DNA of 64,000 nt from Pseudomonas sp. 21 (GTDB lineage Bacteria > Pseudomonadota > Gammaproteobacteria > Pseudomonadales > Pseudomonadaceae). The first letter of the stretch is position 1, and each line of letters begins with the position of its first letter. The notes under the pieces were generated by a model. That model ran no database searches, was not told the origin of the DNA, and saw only the letters and a program-made list of their open reading frames with translations. Both the position numbers and the translations under genes were made by a program. Positions 50,692-61,030 of the stretch are shown here, piece after piece. The stretch lies in assembly GCF_000955805.1 (NCBI RefSeq), contig NZ_JYOA01000011.1:27514-91513 (forward strand), written 5' to 3'.

Positions 50692-51093
50692 TCAGTGACA
50701 GCACGTCCCCGACTCCAGGTCCTTGAGAATCGGGCAGTCCGGCCGGTGGTCGCCCTGGCAGTGGTCGCTCAGCTCCTGCAGCGTGTCGCGCAGGCTGCTC
50801 AGTTCGGCGATCTTGCGGTTGAGTTCGTCGATGTGCCGGGCGGCCAGGGCCTTGACGTCGGCGCTGGCGCGCTGGCGATCCTGCCAGAGGGCGAGCAGGT
50901 GGCCGACTTCCTCCAGGGAGAAGCCGAAGTCCCGCGAGCGGCGGATGAAGGCCAGGGTGTGCAGGTCCTGCTCGCTGTAGTGCCGGTAGCCGCTGGCGCT
51001 GCGGCCGGCGGGGGCGAGCAGGCCGGTGGATTCGTAGTAGCGGATCATCTTCGCGGTCAGGCCGCTCTTCTTCGCCGCTTCGCCGATGTTCAT
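50692..51093 (-). CDS. cueR: Copper-responsive MerR-family regulator CueR
   Basis: 133 residues, MNIGEAAKKSGLTAKMIRYYESTGLLAPAGRSASGYRHYSEQDL. The two copper ligands are Cys112 and Cys120 (HCQGDHRPDCPIL), with the spacing of Cu(I)-sensing CueR. The C terminus ends GTCCH. CueR twists promoters with a 19-bp spacer to activate copper genes; two such promoters lie at 53574-53604 and 54217-54247. It is the last gene of the copA-cueR unit, 48 bp after copA. Confidence 0.94.
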   Translation of the reverse strand: MNIGEAAKKSGLTAKMIRYYESTGLLAPAGRSASGYRHYSEQDLHTLAFIRRSRDFGFSLEEVGHLLALWQDRQRASADVKALAARHIDELNRKIAELSSLRDTLQELSDHCQGDHRPDCPILKDLESGTCCH

Positions 51094-51111
51094 GCCGATT
51101 CCTCTTGAACG

Positions 51112-51137
51112 GCCGCCCCCGATGGTTCGGGGGCGGC
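51112..51137. repeat. Strong hairpin between copA and cueR
   Basis: Perfect 11-bp stem GCCGCCCCCGA/TCGGGGGCGGC with loop TGGT in the 48-bp spacer. There is no T tract, so it probably reduces or stabilises cueR mRNA rather than ending transcription. Confidence 0.65.
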
Positions 51138-51141
51138 AAGG

Positions 51142-53547
51142 TCATTTCTGATCCTGTGGCTTCCAGCGCTTGAGCAGCAGGGCGTTGCTCACCACGCTGA
51201 CGCTGGAGGCGGCCATCGCCGCGCCGGCGACCATGGGGTTGAGCAGGCCGAAGGCGGCCAGCGGGATGCCCACCAGGTTGTAGATGAAGGCCCAGAACAG
51301 GTTCTGGCGGATTTTCGCGTAGGTGCGCCGGGAGATGTCCAGCGCCGCCGGAACCAGGCGCGGGTCGCCGCGCATCAGGGTGATGCCGGCGGCGTGCATG
51401 GCGACGTCGGTGCCGCCGCCCATGGCGATGCCCACGTCTGCGGCGGCCAGTGCCGGGGCGTCGTTGATGCCGTCGCCGACCATCGCCACGACTTTCCCTT
51501 CCTTGCGCAGCGCGCCGACCACGGCGGCCTTGTCGCCGGGCAGTACTTCGGCGTGCACATCGTCCAGGCCCAGGGCATCGGCCACGACCTTGGCGCTGCC
51601 ACGGTTGTCGCCGGTGATCAGGTGGCTGCCGATACCGCGTTCGCGCAGGGCGTCGATGGCGGTTTTCGCGCCTTCCTTGAGGCTGTCGCCGAAGGCGAAC
51701 AGGGCGATTACGCGGGCGTGCGGTTCGCGCTCGATGAGCCAGGACAAGGTGCGGCCCTCTGCTTCCCACTGCGTGGCGGAGTCGGCCAACCCGCCGGGTG
51801 GCAGTTGCGCTTCGTCGAGCATCCGCCGGTTGCCCAGGGCGAGCAGGCGGTCTCCCACGCGACCCTGGATGCCGCGCCCGGTGAGCGCCTGGGTAGCCTC
51901 GGCGGCAGCGGGGCTCAGCCCGCGCGCGGCGCACTCATCCAGCACGGCCTTGGCCAGCGGATGCTCGCTGCCGCGTTGCAGGGCGCCGGCCAGGGCCAGG
52001 GCTTCGGCCTCGTCGCCTTGCGCCGCGAGATTGGTGATGCGCGGCTGGCCGGAGGTGAGGGTGCCGGTCTTGTCGAAGGCCACGGCAGTCACGGCGTGGG
52101 CGACTTCCAGGGCTTCGGCGTCCTTGATCAGGATGCCGTGCCTGGCTGCCACGCCGGTGCCGGCCATGATCGCGGTCGGTGTGGCCAGGCCAAGGGCACA
52201 GGGGCAGGCGATGACCAGCACGGCCACGGCGTTGATCAGCGCCTGTTCCCAGCCGGCGCCGGCGATCAGCCAGCCGACCAGGGTGACCAGCGCGATGCCG
52301 ATCACCACCGGGACGAACACGTTGCTGACCTTGTCCACCAGCTTCTGGATCGGCGCCTTGGCCGCCTGGGCGTCTTCCACCAGGCGGATGATGCGCGCCA
52401 GCACGGTCTCGCCGCCCAGCGCGGTGGTCTTCACGCGCAGCACGCCTTCGCCATTGATGGCGCCGCCGGTGACCGGATCGCCGACGTCCTTGGGCACCGG
52501 CAGGCTTTCGCCGGTGATCAGGGCTTCGTCGGCGTGGCTCTGCCCGGCGAGGACTTCGCCGTCCACCGGGAAGCGTTCACCGGGACGCACCAGCACTTCG
52601 TCACCCAGGCGCAGTTCGGCGATGGCGACGTCCTCCTCTACGCCGTCACGCACGCGGGTGGCGCGCTCCGGGCGCAGGGCTTCCAGGGCGCGGATGGCGG
52701 CGGCGGTCTGGCGCTTGGCGCGGCTTTCCAGGTACTTGCCGAGCAGGATCAGGGTAATGACCACGGCGCTGGCTTCGAAGTACAGGTGCGGCATTTGCCC
52801 GGGAGCCGCGGCGTACCAGAGGTACAGGCTCAGGCCATAGCCGGCGCTGGTGCCGAGGGCGACCAGCAGGTCCATGTTGCCACTGCGGGCGCGCACGGCC
52901 TTGTAGGCGGACACGTAGAAGCGCGCGCCGATAAGGAACTGCACGGGCGTGGCGAGGAGGAATTGCGCCCAGGCCGGCAGCATCCAGTGCTGGCCGAACC
53001 AGTCGCCGATCATCGGCAGCACCAGCGGCAGGGACAGCAGGATGGCAGCAGCCAGCCACCAGCGCTCGCGCGCCAGGCGTGCCACGGCCGGGTCCACGGC
53101 GGGCTGATCGGGTTCGATGGGGCGGGCCTTGTAGCCGGCCTTGTCGACGGCGGCGATCAGCGTGGCGGTGTCCAGCGCGCCGAGCAGTTCGACATGGGCG
53201 CGCTCGCTGGCCAGGTTGACGCTGGCCGAGCGCACGCCGGGAACCTTGTTCAGGGCGCGCTCGACACGGCCGACGCAGCTGGCGCAGGTCATGCCTTCGA
53301 TGGCCAGTTCCAGGCTGTGGGCGGGTACCTGGTAGCCGGCCTGTTCGACGGCAGCCACCAGCGCCGGCAGGGTGTCACCGCCGGATGGGCCGGCCAGCTG
53401 CACGCGGGCCTGTTCGCTGGCGAGGTTGACGCTGGCGTCCTGCACGCCGGGCACTTTGCGCAGGGCGCGCTCGACCCGGCCTGCGCAACTGGCGCAGGTC
53501 ATCCCGGAAACGGGCAGGTCAAGTTCGATGGGGCTGGCGCTGTTCAT
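51142..53547 (-). CDS. copA: Cu(I)-exporting P1B-type ATPase CopA/CueA
   Basis: 801 residues. Two N-terminal HMA domains, each with GMTCASC (first at residues 15-21), eight membrane helices, the metal channel motif [11 protein letters not shown], phosphorylation DKTGTLTSG, and hinge [24 protein letters not shown]. It pumps Cu(I) from cytosol to periplasm. A CueR promoter lies directly upstream, and cueR follows it on the same strand, giving a feedback unit. Confidence 0.95.
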   Translation of the reverse strand: MNSASPIELDLPVSGMTCASCAGRVERALRKVPGVQDASVNLASEQARVQLAGPSGGDTLPALVAAVEQAGYQVPAHSLELAIEGMTCASCVGRVERALNKVPGVRSASVNLASERAHVELLGALDTATLIAAVDKAGYKARPIEPDQPAVDPAVARLARERWWLAAAILLSLPLVLPMIGDWFGQHWMLPAWAQFLLATPVQFLIGARFYVSAYKAVRARSGNMDLLVALGTSAGYGLSLYLWYAAAPGQMPHLYFEASAVVITLILLGKYLESRAKRQTAAAIRALEALRPERATRVRDGVEEDVAIAELRLGDEVLVRPGERFPVDGEVLAGQSHADEALITGESLPVPKDVGDPVTGGAINGEGVLRVKTTALGGETVLARIIRLVEDAQAAKAPIQKLVDKVSNVFVPVVIGIALVTLVGWLIAGAGWEQALINAVAVLVIACPCALGLATPTAIMAGTGVAARHGILIKDAEALEVAHAVTAVAFDKTGTLTSGQPRITNLAAQGDEAEALALAGALQRGSEHPLAKAVLDECAARGLSPAAAEATQALTGRGIQGRVGDRLLALGNRRMLDEAQLPPGGLADSATQWEAEGRTLSWLIEREPHARVIALFAFGDSLKEGAKTAIDALRERGIGSHLITGDNRGSAKVVADALGLDDVHAEVLPGDKAAVVGALRKEGKVVAMVGDGINDAPALAAADVGIAMGGGTDVAMHAAGITLMRGDPRLVPAALDISRRTYAKIRQNLFWAFIYNLVGIPLAAFGLLNPMVAGAAMAASSVSVVSNALLLKRWKPQDQK

Positions 53548-53573
53548 GGGGCTTCTCCCTGAAGTTCCCCGAT

Positions 53574-53604
53574 AGCATCAACCTTGACACGAGGGCAAGG
53601 TCAA
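53574..53604 (-). promoter_or_regulatory. CueR box and promoter of copA
   Basis: On the minus strand TTGACC (53599-53604), 19-bp spacer, GATGCT (53574-53579). ACCTTG/CAAGGT half-sites (53581-53601) sit in the spacer region. The long spacer is the hallmark of MerR-family promoters. Confidence 0.85.
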
Positions 53605-53650
53605 CCCTCGTTCGCTGCCAGCTTGCCGCAGGTCAAAGCCGAGGCCGGGA

Positions 53651-54130
53651 TCAGCCGCCGCTGGAGACCGGCATGAGATACAGCCCGCTCTCGCTGTTGG
53701 CGATACGGAACTTGCGTACCTCGCCGGCATGGAGCTGCACGGATTGGGCACGCAGCGGCTGGATGCCGCTGCGGCAGAGGCCGGAGTTGGCGGTCTGCAG
53801 GCGCAGGGAGACCTCGCCCGGCGGCAGGTTGAGGGCGATTTCGCCTTCGGGTTGCAGGCGCGAGACCTTTTCGTCCTGCACATACAGGTCGATGTCGCAG
53901 GCGGTGCCGGTATCCAGCCGTTCGCGGCTGACGATCAGCACGGCATAGGCCACCGGCTGGGCGTCGGGCACCGGCCAGGAGCCGGGCGTACTTGGTGGCG
54001 TGGCCGGGGAAGTGGGCACGGGCGGCGCCGAGGGCTCCTCGGGCATGCCATCGGCCCAGGCACCCAAAGGCAGGCCGGCGAAGGGCAGGGCGGCGGCGAA
54101 GCCGGCGGCGATTAAAAGGGAACGGCGCAT
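53651..54130 (-). CDS. Exported protein of unknown function in the copper cluster
   Basis: 159 residues from ATG 54128-54130. Signal peptide RRSLLIAAGFAAALPFAGLPLGAWA-D, then a Pro/Ser/Thr-rich linker (SAPPVPTSPATPPSTPGSWPVP) and a beta-rich domain with two cysteines (GTACDIDLYVQ and NSGLCRSGIQ) that could form a disulfide. It lacks the Met/His clusters of known periplasmic copper proteins. It lies between copA and the divergent copZ, so a copper link is suggested by position only. Confidence 0.72.
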   Translation of the reverse strand: MRRSLLIAAGFAAALPFAGLPLGAWADGMPEEPSAPPVPTSPATPPSTPGSWPVPDAQPVAYAVLIVSRERLDTGTACDIDLYVQDEKVSRLQPEGEIALNLPPGEVSLRLQTANSGLCRSGIQPLRAQSVQLHAGEVRKFRIANSESGLYLMPVSSGG

Positions 54131-54216
54131 GGCGTTCTCCGACGAGTCAGCTGTTTCCGCAGCTTGGCTGAGAGCCTGACGTAGGACAAGTGCAAGACGA
54201 GTGCAACGCGAGAGGC

Positions 54217-54247
54217 TTGACCTTGCCACGGTGGCAAGGTCGAGACT
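54217..54247 (+). promoter_or_regulatory. CueR box and promoter of copZ
   Basis: TTGACC (54217-54222), 19-bp spacer, GAGACT (54242-54247). The perfect 21-bp palindrome ACCTTGCCAC-G-GTGGCAAGGT occupies 54220-54240. Same design as the copA promoter. Confidence 0.88.
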
Positions 54248-54283
54248 GCATCCAATGCTTCAACCCATCAGAGGAGAGATTCC

Positions 54284-54481
54284 ATGCATACCTTCACTGT
54301 CAAAGGCATGAGTTGCGGCCACTGCGTGCGGGCCATCACCCAGGCGGTACAGGCGCTGGACGCCGCGGCGGACGTGCAGGTCGACTTGGGCGCCGGTGAA
54401 GTCCGCGTCGCCAGCCGACTGGACGAACCCGCGATCCTCGCGGCGATCCGCGAGGAAGGCTACGAGGCCGAGGCGGCCTGA
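54284..54481 (+). CDS. copZ: Copper chaperone CopZ
   Basis: 65 residues, a single HMA domain, MHTFTVKGMSCGHCVRAITQAVQALD; Cys11 and Cys14 bind Cu(I). A good ribosome site (GAGGAGAG) precedes the ATG. It hands copper to CopA and CueR. Monocistronic under the CueR promoter 40 bp upstream. Confidence 0.93.
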   Translation: MHTFTVKGMSCGHCVRAITQAVQALDAAADVQVDLGAGEVRVASRLDEPAILAAIREEGYEAEAA

Positions 54482-54517
54482 GGTTTCATCCCCGCCGGGC
54501 CGGCGTTCCGCCGGCCC

Positions 54518-55150
54518 TTACGCCTGTGCCGGGTGCCAGTCGCGCACCAGGCCACGGAACACGGCGTCGAACAGTTCGCGGGTTTCCTGCAGTGGGTCGA
54601 ACAGGGCCGGGTCGCGCAGCCAGTCGCTGAGCAGGCCGAAGATCATCGCGTGCACCGCGCGCGAGGCAATCTTGGGCGTCACGCCGGGCATCAGCCGCGT
54701 GCGGCAATCCTCGCGGTTGAACAGCTGCTCGCAAAGCTCGATGAACTGCCGGACAAACTGGTTGTGGCGCTCCTCGGCGTCGCGCAGTTCATCGGTGAAC
54801 TCGCAGCGCTGCAGGAGGATGGTGAGGATGCGCCGCCGCTGCTCGTCGCGGGCGAGGTTCTCGACCACTTCCACACTGAGCTGGAACAGCGATTCGATCG
54901 GGTCGTGACCGTCGCAACCGGACAGCCGTTGCGCCAGTTGCTCGGGCGGCAGGCGGACCTGGTTGAGCATGTCGTTGAACAGGTGCGCCTTGTTCTGGAA
55001 GTGCCAGTACACCGCTCCGCGGGTAACGCCAGCGGCGCGCGCGATCTCTTCCAGACTCGTATTTGAGACGCCTTTCGCAAAGAAAAGGCCTTCAGCCGAG
55101 TCGAGAATCGTCTGACGGGTTCGTTCCGAATCTTCTTTAGTTCTTCGCAT
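54518..55150 (-). CDS. TetR-family repressor of the RND pump (TtgR/AcrR-like)
   Basis: 210 residues from ATG 55148-55150, MRRTKEDSERTRQTILDSAEGLFFAKGVSNTSLEEIARAAGVTRGAVYWHFQNKAHLFNDML. The DNA-binding helices and the TetR_C_2-type ligand domain (VRLPPEQLAQRLSG, ILLQRCEFTDELRDAEERH) match the AcrR/TtgR group that senses drugs and aromatic compounds. It is divergent from the pump genes, 155 bp away, with inverted repeats in between. Confidence 0.9.
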   Translation of the reverse strand: MRRTKEDSERTRQTILDSAEGLFFAKGVSNTSLEEIARAAGVTRGAVYWHFQNKAHLFNDMLNQVRLPPEQLAQRLSGCDGHDPIESLFQLSVEVVENLARDEQRRRILTILLQRCEFTDELRDAEERHNQFVRQFIELCEQLFNREDCRTRLMPGVTPKIASRAVHAMIFGLLSDWLRDPALFDPLQETRELFDAVFRGLVRDWHPAQA

Positions 55151-55178
55151 GGCGCTTGCTGGTATACAGGCTAGGATC

Positions 55179-55246
55179 ACTGGGTGACAGCCAGTTTACT
55201 GATTTTATTGCGCTAACAGTGCTTTACAGACACTGACGCAGGTAAA
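55179..55246. promoter_or_regulatory. Pump control region with candidate TetR operators
   Basis: ACTGG-N7-CCAGT (55179-55195) and TTTAC-N14-GTAAA (55223-55246) are the clearest inverted repeats in the TetR-pump gap. The second lies where a pump promoter would be. Both are inferred from symmetry. Confidence 0.5.
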
Positions 55247-55305
55247 AGCCACACCGTCGTCGTCCCTTGGGGTTCCGCCGTCAGTCATTTCCATGGAGAG
55301 GTTAC

Positions 55306-56490
55306 ATGCCGTTTGCCCGTCGTTTGCCCGCCGCGTTTGTCGTCGTTGGGTTGCCAGTCCTGTTCGCTGCCTGGGCCCAGGCCGAAGACAAACCGGCTAC
55401 GACAGCGCCTCCGCCCCCGGCAGTGACAGTCGAAGTGGCCAAGAGCGCACCGGTACCCCTGACGTTCGAATACGCCGCGCGGACCGCCGGCTACCGCGAA
55501 GTAGAAGTGCGCGCCCAGGTCAGCGGCATCCTGCAGCGTCGCACCTACGAGGAAGGTCGGCCGGTGAAGGAAGGCCAGGTGCTGTTCCGCATCGACCCGC
55601 GCCCCTATCAGGCTGCGCTGGCCCAGGCCAAGGGCTCGCTGGCGCAGACCCAGGCGCGCTACCGGCAGACCGAGCGTGACCTCAAGCGTATCCGCGAACT
55701 GCAGGCCAAGGGCTTCGCCAGCGAAAGCGAACTGGATCGCTACGTCTCCGATTTCGAACAGGCCAAGGCCGACGTCGAGGCTGCCAAGGCCAACGTCCAG
55801 GCCAAGCAGATCGACCTGAACTACACCACGGTCACCGCGCCGATCTCCGGCATGGCGAGCAAGGAGGTGCGTTCGGAAGGTAGCCTGGTCGCGGCCAGCG
55901 ATCCGAACTCCAGCCTGTTGACCAAGCTCACCCAGCTCGACCCGGTGTACGTCAATTTCGCCTATCCCGACACCCAGGCCGCGCAGATGAACGACGGCGT
56001 GAAGAGCGGACGCTACATCCTGCCCAAGGACGGCAAGCTGACTGCCGAGCTGCGTTTTGGCGACGGCAGCAAGTACCCCATCGAAGGTGTCGTCGATTTC
56101 ACCGACAGCTTCGTCAACACCGGCACCGGCACCGTGAATGCCCGCGCCGTGGTGCCCAATCCGCATAACCTGCTGATCCCCGGCCAGTTCGTGCGCATCC
56201 TGATCACCGGCATCACCCAGAGCAACGCCGTGACCCTGCCCGAGCGTGCTCTGGCCCAGGGCCCGCGCGGCACCTTCGTCTACGTGGTGGACAAGGACGG
56301 CTTTGCCCGCGTGCGCCAGGTGACCACCTCAAAGACCGTGAACGGCCGCTGGATCATCGATGCCGGCGTGGACGACGGCGACCACGTGATCGTCGAAGGC
56401 ATCCCCAAGGTGAAACCGGATCAGCCGGTGAAAGCCAGCGAGGCAGCGCCAGAGGCGCCCGCGACGCAACCCGCCCAGGCACAGTCCTAA
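55306..56490 (+). CDS. RND efflux periplasmic adaptor (membrane fusion protein)
   Basis: 394 residues from ATG 55306 with GGAGAGG. Signal peptide AAFVVVGLPVLFAAWAQA-E; no lipobox Cys, unlike MexA/AcrA, so it is probably soluble or anchored by its signal. Barrel-sandwich halves VEVRAQVSGILQRRTYEEGRPVKEGQVLFRIDP and DLNYTTVTAPISG flank a coiled-coil hairpin; the C-terminal part has the RND-type membrane-proximal domain. It bridges the RND protein to an outer membrane channel. The pump gene follows after 12 bp. Confidence 0.92.
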   Translation: MPFARRLPAAFVVVGLPVLFAAWAQAEDKPATTAPPPPAVTVEVAKSAPVPLTFEYAARTAGYREVEVRAQVSGILQRRTYEEGRPVKEGQVLFRIDPRPYQAALAQAKGSLAQTQARYRQTERDLKRIRELQAKGFASESELDRYVSDFEQAKADVEAAKANVQAKQIDLNYTTVTAPISGMASKEVRSEGSLVAASDPNSSLLTKLTQLDPVYVNFAYPDTQAAQMNDGVKSGRYILPKDGKLTAELRFGDGSKYPIEGVVDFTDSFVNTGTGTVNARAVVPNPHNLLIPGQFVRILITGITQSNAVTLPERALAQGPRGTFVYVVDKDGFARVRQVTTSKTVNGRWIIDAGVDDGDHVIVEGIPKVKPDQPVKASEAAPEAPATQPAQAQS

Positions 56491-56502
56491 GGAGCGCCCA
56501 TC

Positions 56503-59500
56503 GTGATCTCGCGCTTCTTCATCGAACGTCCTGTGTTCGCGATGGTGATTTCCATCGTGATCCTGCTCGCGGGCCTTGTTGCCATGCGAGCGCTGCCCAT
56601 CGCCCAGTACCCGGAAATCGTACCGCCGCAGGTGTCGGTTTCCGCCGCGTACCCCGGCGCCAGCTCCCAGGTGATTGCCGAAACCGTGGCCGCTCCGCTG
56701 GAGCAGGAAATCAACGGCGTGGAGGGCATGATCTACCAGCTGTCCAACTCCGACAGCAGTGGCGCCATGAGCCTGACCGTGTACTTCGAGGTGGGCACTG
56801 ACCCTGACCAGGCCACCATCGACGTCAACAACAAGGTGCAGGCCGCGCTGGCCAAGCTGCCTGAAGAAGTCCGTCGGCAGGGCGTGCAGGTGGAGAAGAA
56901 GTCCTCCGACATCCTGCAGGTGGTGACCCTGTTCTCGCCGGACAACTCCCGCGACCCGATCTTCATCAGCAACTACGCGCTGATCAACGTGATCGACGAC
57001 CTCAAGCGGATTCCCGGCGTCGGCGACGTCAGCCAGTTCGGCTCCAAGGACTACTCCATGCGCATCTGGCTGCGGCCGGACAAGCTGGCGCAATACAACA
57101 TGACGCCTTCGGACGTGGCGAGCGCGATCCGCGAACAGAACTCGCAGTTCGCCGCCGGCAGCTTTGGCCAGCAGCCGATGAAGGAGCCGCAGGACTTCAC
57201 CTACATGGCCACCGCCCAGGGGCGGTTCACCGATCCCAAGGAGTTCGAGAGCATCATCCTGCGCAGCGACTCCACCGGCGCCAGCCTGCTGCTCAAGGAC
57301 GTGGCGCGGGTCGAGCTGGGGGCGCAGGACTACTCCCTGGTGACTTCCCTGAACGGCCAGCAGAACGCCGCCTTCGGTATCTACCTGCAGCCGGGCGCCA
57401 ACGCGCTGGATACCGCCCAGGCCGTGCGCGACCACATGGACGCCATGGCCAAGCGCTTCCCCCAGGGCATCACCTACAAGATTCCCTACGACACCACCAT
57501 CTTCGTGCAGGTCTCCATCGAGGAGGTGATCCACACCTTCATCGAGGCGCTGATCCTGGTGATGGTCGTGGTCTTCGTGTTCCTGCAGAGCATCCGCGCC
57601 ACGCTGATCCCTGTGCTGGCGATTCCCGTCTCGCTGGTCGGCACCTTCGCCGGCATGTACCTGATGGGCTTCTCCATCAACCTGCTGTCGCTGTTCGGCA
57701 TGGTGCTGGCGATCGGCATCGTGGTGGACGACGCCATCGTGGTGCTGGAGAACGTCGAGCGGGTGATGCGAACCGAGAAGCTCGGACCCAAGGAGGCGGC
57801 GATCAAGGCGATGGAGGAAGTGACCGGGCCGATCGTCGCCATCGTGCTGGTGCTCTGCGCGGTGTTCATTCCCGTCGGGTTCCTCGGCGGCCTGGCCGGG
57901 CAGATGTACAAACAGTTCGCGATCACTATCGCCGTGTCGGTGGTGATTTCCGGCATCGTCGCGTTGACGCTTTCGCCGGCGCTCTGCGCGCTGATCCTCA
58001 AGCCCGAGCACAAGGAGCCGGCCGCGCCGTTCCGCTGGTTCAACCGCATGTTCGAGAGCGCCACCAATGGTTATGGCGCCGGCGTGCAGTTCTTCCTCAA
58101 GCGCGCGGCGCTCGGCCTGCTGCTGTTTGGCGGGATGATCGCCCTGCTGGTCATCCTGTTCGGCCGGGTGCCCGGCTCGCTCGTCCCCGACGAAGACCAG
58201 GGCTACGTGCTCAATGCCTACTTCCTGCCGCCGGCGGCTTCGCTGACCCGTACCGAGAAACTCACCAGCGATGTGACCCACGAGCTGATGAAGCACCCGG
58301 CGGTGCAGGACGTGGTGACCTTCGCCGGCTTCGACATCCTGACCTTCGGCACGCGCAGCAACGCCGGGGTGTCCTTCGTACCGCTCAAGGACTGGAAGGA
58401 GCGCACCACTCCCGAGTTGGACGCGCGCAACCTGACCCATGAATTCATGAAGATGGGCGCGGGCCAGGAAGACGGCGTGGTGATGTCGTTCAACCCGCCG
58501 CCGATCACCGGCATGAGTACCACTGGCGGCTTCGAAGCCTACATCCAGGATCGCAGTGGCGGCACCTCCGAGCAGTTGGAAGAGGTGACCATGAAGTTCC
58601 TCGCCGCCGCGGCCAAGCGTCCGGAACTGGCGGGGGTCAATACCACCTTCAACGCCAACGTGCCGCAGTACTACATCGACCTGGACCGCACCAAGGCGCG
58701 CTCCCTGGGCGTGGCGATCAACGACGTGTTCACCGCCATGCAGTCCACCTTCGGCAGTTACTACGTCAACGACTTCACCCTCTACGGGCGCACCTGGCAG
58801 GTCACCCTGGAGTCGGAGCCGGAGTTCCGCCGCAAGCCGGACGACCTGAGCCAGGTCTTCGTGCGGTCGTCCACGGGCGACCTGGTGCCGTTGACCACCC
58901 TGGTCTCGGTCAAGCGCATCCTCGGTCCGGACTCCTACGCACGCTTCAACGTATTCCCGGCGGCCAAGCTGCTCGGCGGCCCGGCTCCGGGCTACAGCTC
59001 CGGCCAGTCGCTGGCGGCGATGCAGGAAGTGGCCAACCAGGTACTGGGGCAGGACTACACCCTGGCCTGGATCGGCTCGGCCTACCAGGAGTTGGCGACC
59101 CAGGGCTCGGGCAGTACCGCGTTCATCTTCGGCCTGATCCTGGTGTTCCTCATCCTCGCGGCGCAGTACGAGCGCTGGACCCTGCCGCTGGCGGTGGTCA
59201 CCGCGGTGCCCTTCGCGGTGTTCGGAGCGATCCTGGCGATCTGGCTGCGCGGGCTGGATAACGACGTCTACTTCCAGGTCGGCCTGGTGACCCTGATCGG
59301 CCTGGCGGCGAAGAACGCCATCCTGATCATCGAGTTCGCCGTGCTGTGCCGCGAAGAGCAGGGCATGGGCCCGGTCGAAGCCGCGCTGGAGGCGGCCAAG
59401 CTGCGCTTCCGCCCGATCGTGATGACCTCGCTGGCCTTCATCCTGGGTTGCGTGCCGCTGGCCATCAGCACCGGCGCCGGCTCCGCGAGCCGTCACTCCA

Positions 59501-59655
59501 TCGGCACCGGGGTGATCGGCGGGATGCTCGCCGCGACCCTGCTGGCGACCTTCCTCATCCCGATGTTCTACATGCTCGTGGAGTCGGCCGCCGACAAGCT
59601 CAGCGGCCGCAAGAGCAAGGCCAAGCCCGAGCCAGAGGGTGCGCACGAAGGCTGA
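56503..59655 (+). CDS. RND multidrug efflux transporter (HAE1 family)
   Basis: 1050 residues from a GTG with [49 protein letters not shown] is the standard HAE1 N terminus. Proton-relay residues are seen as the Asp pair in [17 protein letters not shown] and Lys in [14 protein letters not shown]. Twelve helices and two large periplasmic loops. It exports hydrophobic drugs in the MexB/AcrB manner. No outer membrane factor gene follows; a terminator-like hairpin and an MFS gene do, so the pump must borrow an OprM-like channel encoded elsewhere. Confidence 0.94.
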   Translation: MISRFFIERPVFAMVISIVILLAGLVAMRALPIAQYPEIVPPQVSVSAAYPGASSQVIAETVAAPLEQEINGVEGMIYQLSNSDSSGAMSLTVYFEVGTDPDQATIDVNNKVQAALAKLPEEVRRQGVQVEKKSSDILQVVTLFSPDNSRDPIFISNYALINVIDDLKRIPGVGDVSQFGSKDYSMRIWLRPDKLAQYNMTPSDVASAIREQNSQFAAGSFGQQPMKEPQDFTYMATAQGRFTDPKEFESIILRSDSTGASLLLKDVARVELGAQDYSLVTSLNGQQNAAFGIYLQPGANALDTAQAVRDHMDAMAKRFPQGITYKIPYDTTIFVQVSIEEVIHTFIEALILVMVVVFVFLQSIRATLIPVLAIPVSLVGTFAGMYLMGFSINLLSLFGMVLAIGIVVDDAIVVLENVERVMRTEKLGPKEAAIKAMEEVTGPIVAIVLVLCAVFIPVGFLGGLAGQMYKQFAITIAVSVVISGIVALTLSPALCALILKPEHKEPAAPFRWFNRMFESATNGYGAGVQFFLKRAALGLLLFGGMIALLVILFGRVPGSLVPDEDQGYVLNAYFLPPAASLTRTEKLTSDVTHELMKHPAVQDVVTFAGFDILTFGTRSNAGVSFVPLKDWKERTTPELDARNLTHEFMKMGAGQEDGVVMSFNPPPITGMSTTGGFEAYIQDRSGGTSEQLEEVTMKFLAAAAKRPELAGVNTTFNANVPQYYIDLDRTKARSLGVAINDVFTAMQSTFGSYYVNDFTLYGRTWQVTLESEPEFRRKPDDLSQVFVRSSTGDLVPLTTLVSVKRILGPDSYARFNVFPAAKLLGGPAPGYSSGQSLAAMQEVANQVLGQDYTLAWIGSAYQELATQGSGSTAFIFGLILVFLILAAQYERWTLPLAVVTAVPFAVFGAILAIWLRGLDNDVYFQVGLVTLIGLAAKNAILIIEFAVLCREEQGMGPVEAALEAAKLRFRPIVMTSLAFILGCVPLAISTGAGSASRHSIGTGVIGGMLAATLLATFLIPMFYMLVESAADKLSGRKSKAKPEPEGAHEG

Positions 59656-59660
59656 TGCGA

Positions 59661-59693
59661 AAGCGGGTTCGGCCGGCGCGGCCGGACCCGCTT
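59661..59693 (+). terminator. Terminator-like hairpin after the RND gene
   Basis: Stem AAGCGGGT..GGCC / GGCC..ACCCGCTT, followed by a T/C-rich run (ctccctttgtttc), 6 bp after the RND stop. Confidence 0.7.
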
Positions 59694-59854
59694 CTCCCTT
59701 TGTTTCGGGAGTTGCTTAGGGAGCTTGCTAATTTTTTGGTGAACGCCACAATGCATGGCTTCGCCGCGCCATCATTGCGCACCAATCCGTTAGCCACACC
59801 TGCCTGCCCGCGGCTTCAGCCGTCCTTCGGCGGAGGCGTGTGACCAGGTGATCC

Positions 59855-61030
59855 ATGAACCTCCGCATCCTGCTGATCCTCGGCGCCCTCAGCGCCTTCG
59901 GGCCCATGGCCATCGACTTCTACCTGCCCAGCTTCCCGGCGCTGGCGCAGGCCTTCGGTACCGACGTCGAACACATCCAGCTGAGCCTGTCGGCGTACTT
60001 CGCCGGCCTCGCCATCGGCCAGCTGCTCTATGGCCCGCTGGCCGACCGCATCGGCCGGCGCATCCCGCTGCTGCTGGGGGTGAGCATCTTCACCCTGGCG
60101 TCGCTCGCCTGCGCCTTCGCGCCCAACCTGGAATGGCTGATCGGCGCGCGCTTCGTCCAGGCCCTGGGTGGTTGCGCGGGAATGGTGATCTCGCGGGCTG
60201 TGGTGCGCGACCTGTGCGACCCGATTGCCGCCGCCAAGGCCTTCTCGCAACTGATGCTGGTGATGGGCCTGGCGCCGATCCTCGCGCCGCTGGGCGGCGG
60301 GCTGCTGCTGAGCCTGTCCGGCTGGCAGTCGATCTTCTACACCCTGACGCTGTTCAGCGCCCTGGCTGGCGGCGCTATTGCGCTGTGGCTGCCGGAGACC
60401 ATCCCGAGCGGGCCGCGCCCGCCGCTGCGCGGCGCTCTGAAGCAGTATCGCGCGCTGTTCCGTGACCGTTCCTTCATCACCTATGCGCTCACCGGCGGGG
60501 TCGCCATTGCCGGGATGTTCTCCTACATCGCCGGTTCGCCCTTCGTCTTCATCGAACTCTACGGTGTGCCGGCCGAGCATTACGGCTGGATCTTCGGCAG
60601 TAACGCCGCGGGCTTCATCCTGATGGCGCAGGTCAACGCGCGGCTGCTGCGCTATCGCGGGCCGGGATTCTGGCTGCGCCGGGCGGTGTGGGTGTACTTC
60701 GGCTGCGGCGTGGCACTGCTGGCGATCACCCTGGCCAAGCCTGAACACCTGTGGCCGCTGCTGGTGCCGCTGTTCGGCGCCATCGCCAGCCTGGGCTTCC
60801 TGATGCCCAACTCGTCGGCCTGCGCCATGGCCAGCCAGGGTCGGCACGCGGGCAGCGCTTCGGCGCTGATGGGCAGCCTGCAGTTCACTGTCGCGGCTGG
60901 CGCTTCGGCGCTGGTCGGTGCATTGCACGACGGCTCGGCACTGCCGATGGCGGTGGTCATCACCGTCTGCGGCCTGGTGGCCGCGGTGCTCGGCTGGCTG
61001 AGCGGGCAGATCAGCGAACGCGCGGCCTGA
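59855..61030 (+). CDS. Bcr/CflA-family MFS drug exporter
   Basis: 391 residues, MNLRILLILGALSAFGPMAIDFYLPSFPALAQAFG, 12 helices. The motif GQLLYGPLADRIGRRIPLLLG is MFS motif A, and FGPMAIDFYLPSFP is typical of Bcr/CflA drug:H+ antiporters (bicyclomycin, sulfonamides). Monocistronic after the RND terminator. It ends directly at the stop of a small convergent gene. Confidence 0.88.
   Translation: MNLRILLILGALSAFGPMAIDFYLPSFPALAQAFGTDVEHIQLSLSAYFAGLAIGQLLYGPLADRIGRRIPLLLGVSIFTLASLACAFAPNLEWLIGARFVQALGGCAGMVISRAVVRDLCDPIAAAKAFSQLMLVMGLAPILAPLGGGLLLSLSGWQSIFYTLTLFSALAGGAIALWLPETIPSGPRPPLRGALKQYRALFRDRSFITYALTGGVAIAGMFSYIAGSPFVFIELYGVPAEHYGWIFGSNAAGFILMAQVNARLLRYRGPGFWLRRAVWVYFGCGVALLAITLAKPEHLWPLLVPLFGAIASLGFLMPNSSACAMASQGRHAGSASALMGSLQFTVAAGASALVGALHDGSALPMAVVITVCGLVAAVLGWLSGQISERAA

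Noticed and set aside
56329..59646. A 1105-codon open frame antisense to the RND gene, and similar long antisense frames opposite acnD, the aldehyde dehydrogenase gene, the kinase genes and copA
   Set aside because: They are rich in His, Arg, Gly and Ala with no domain logic, lie exactly opposite well-supported genes, and are expected from the high GC at third codon positions.
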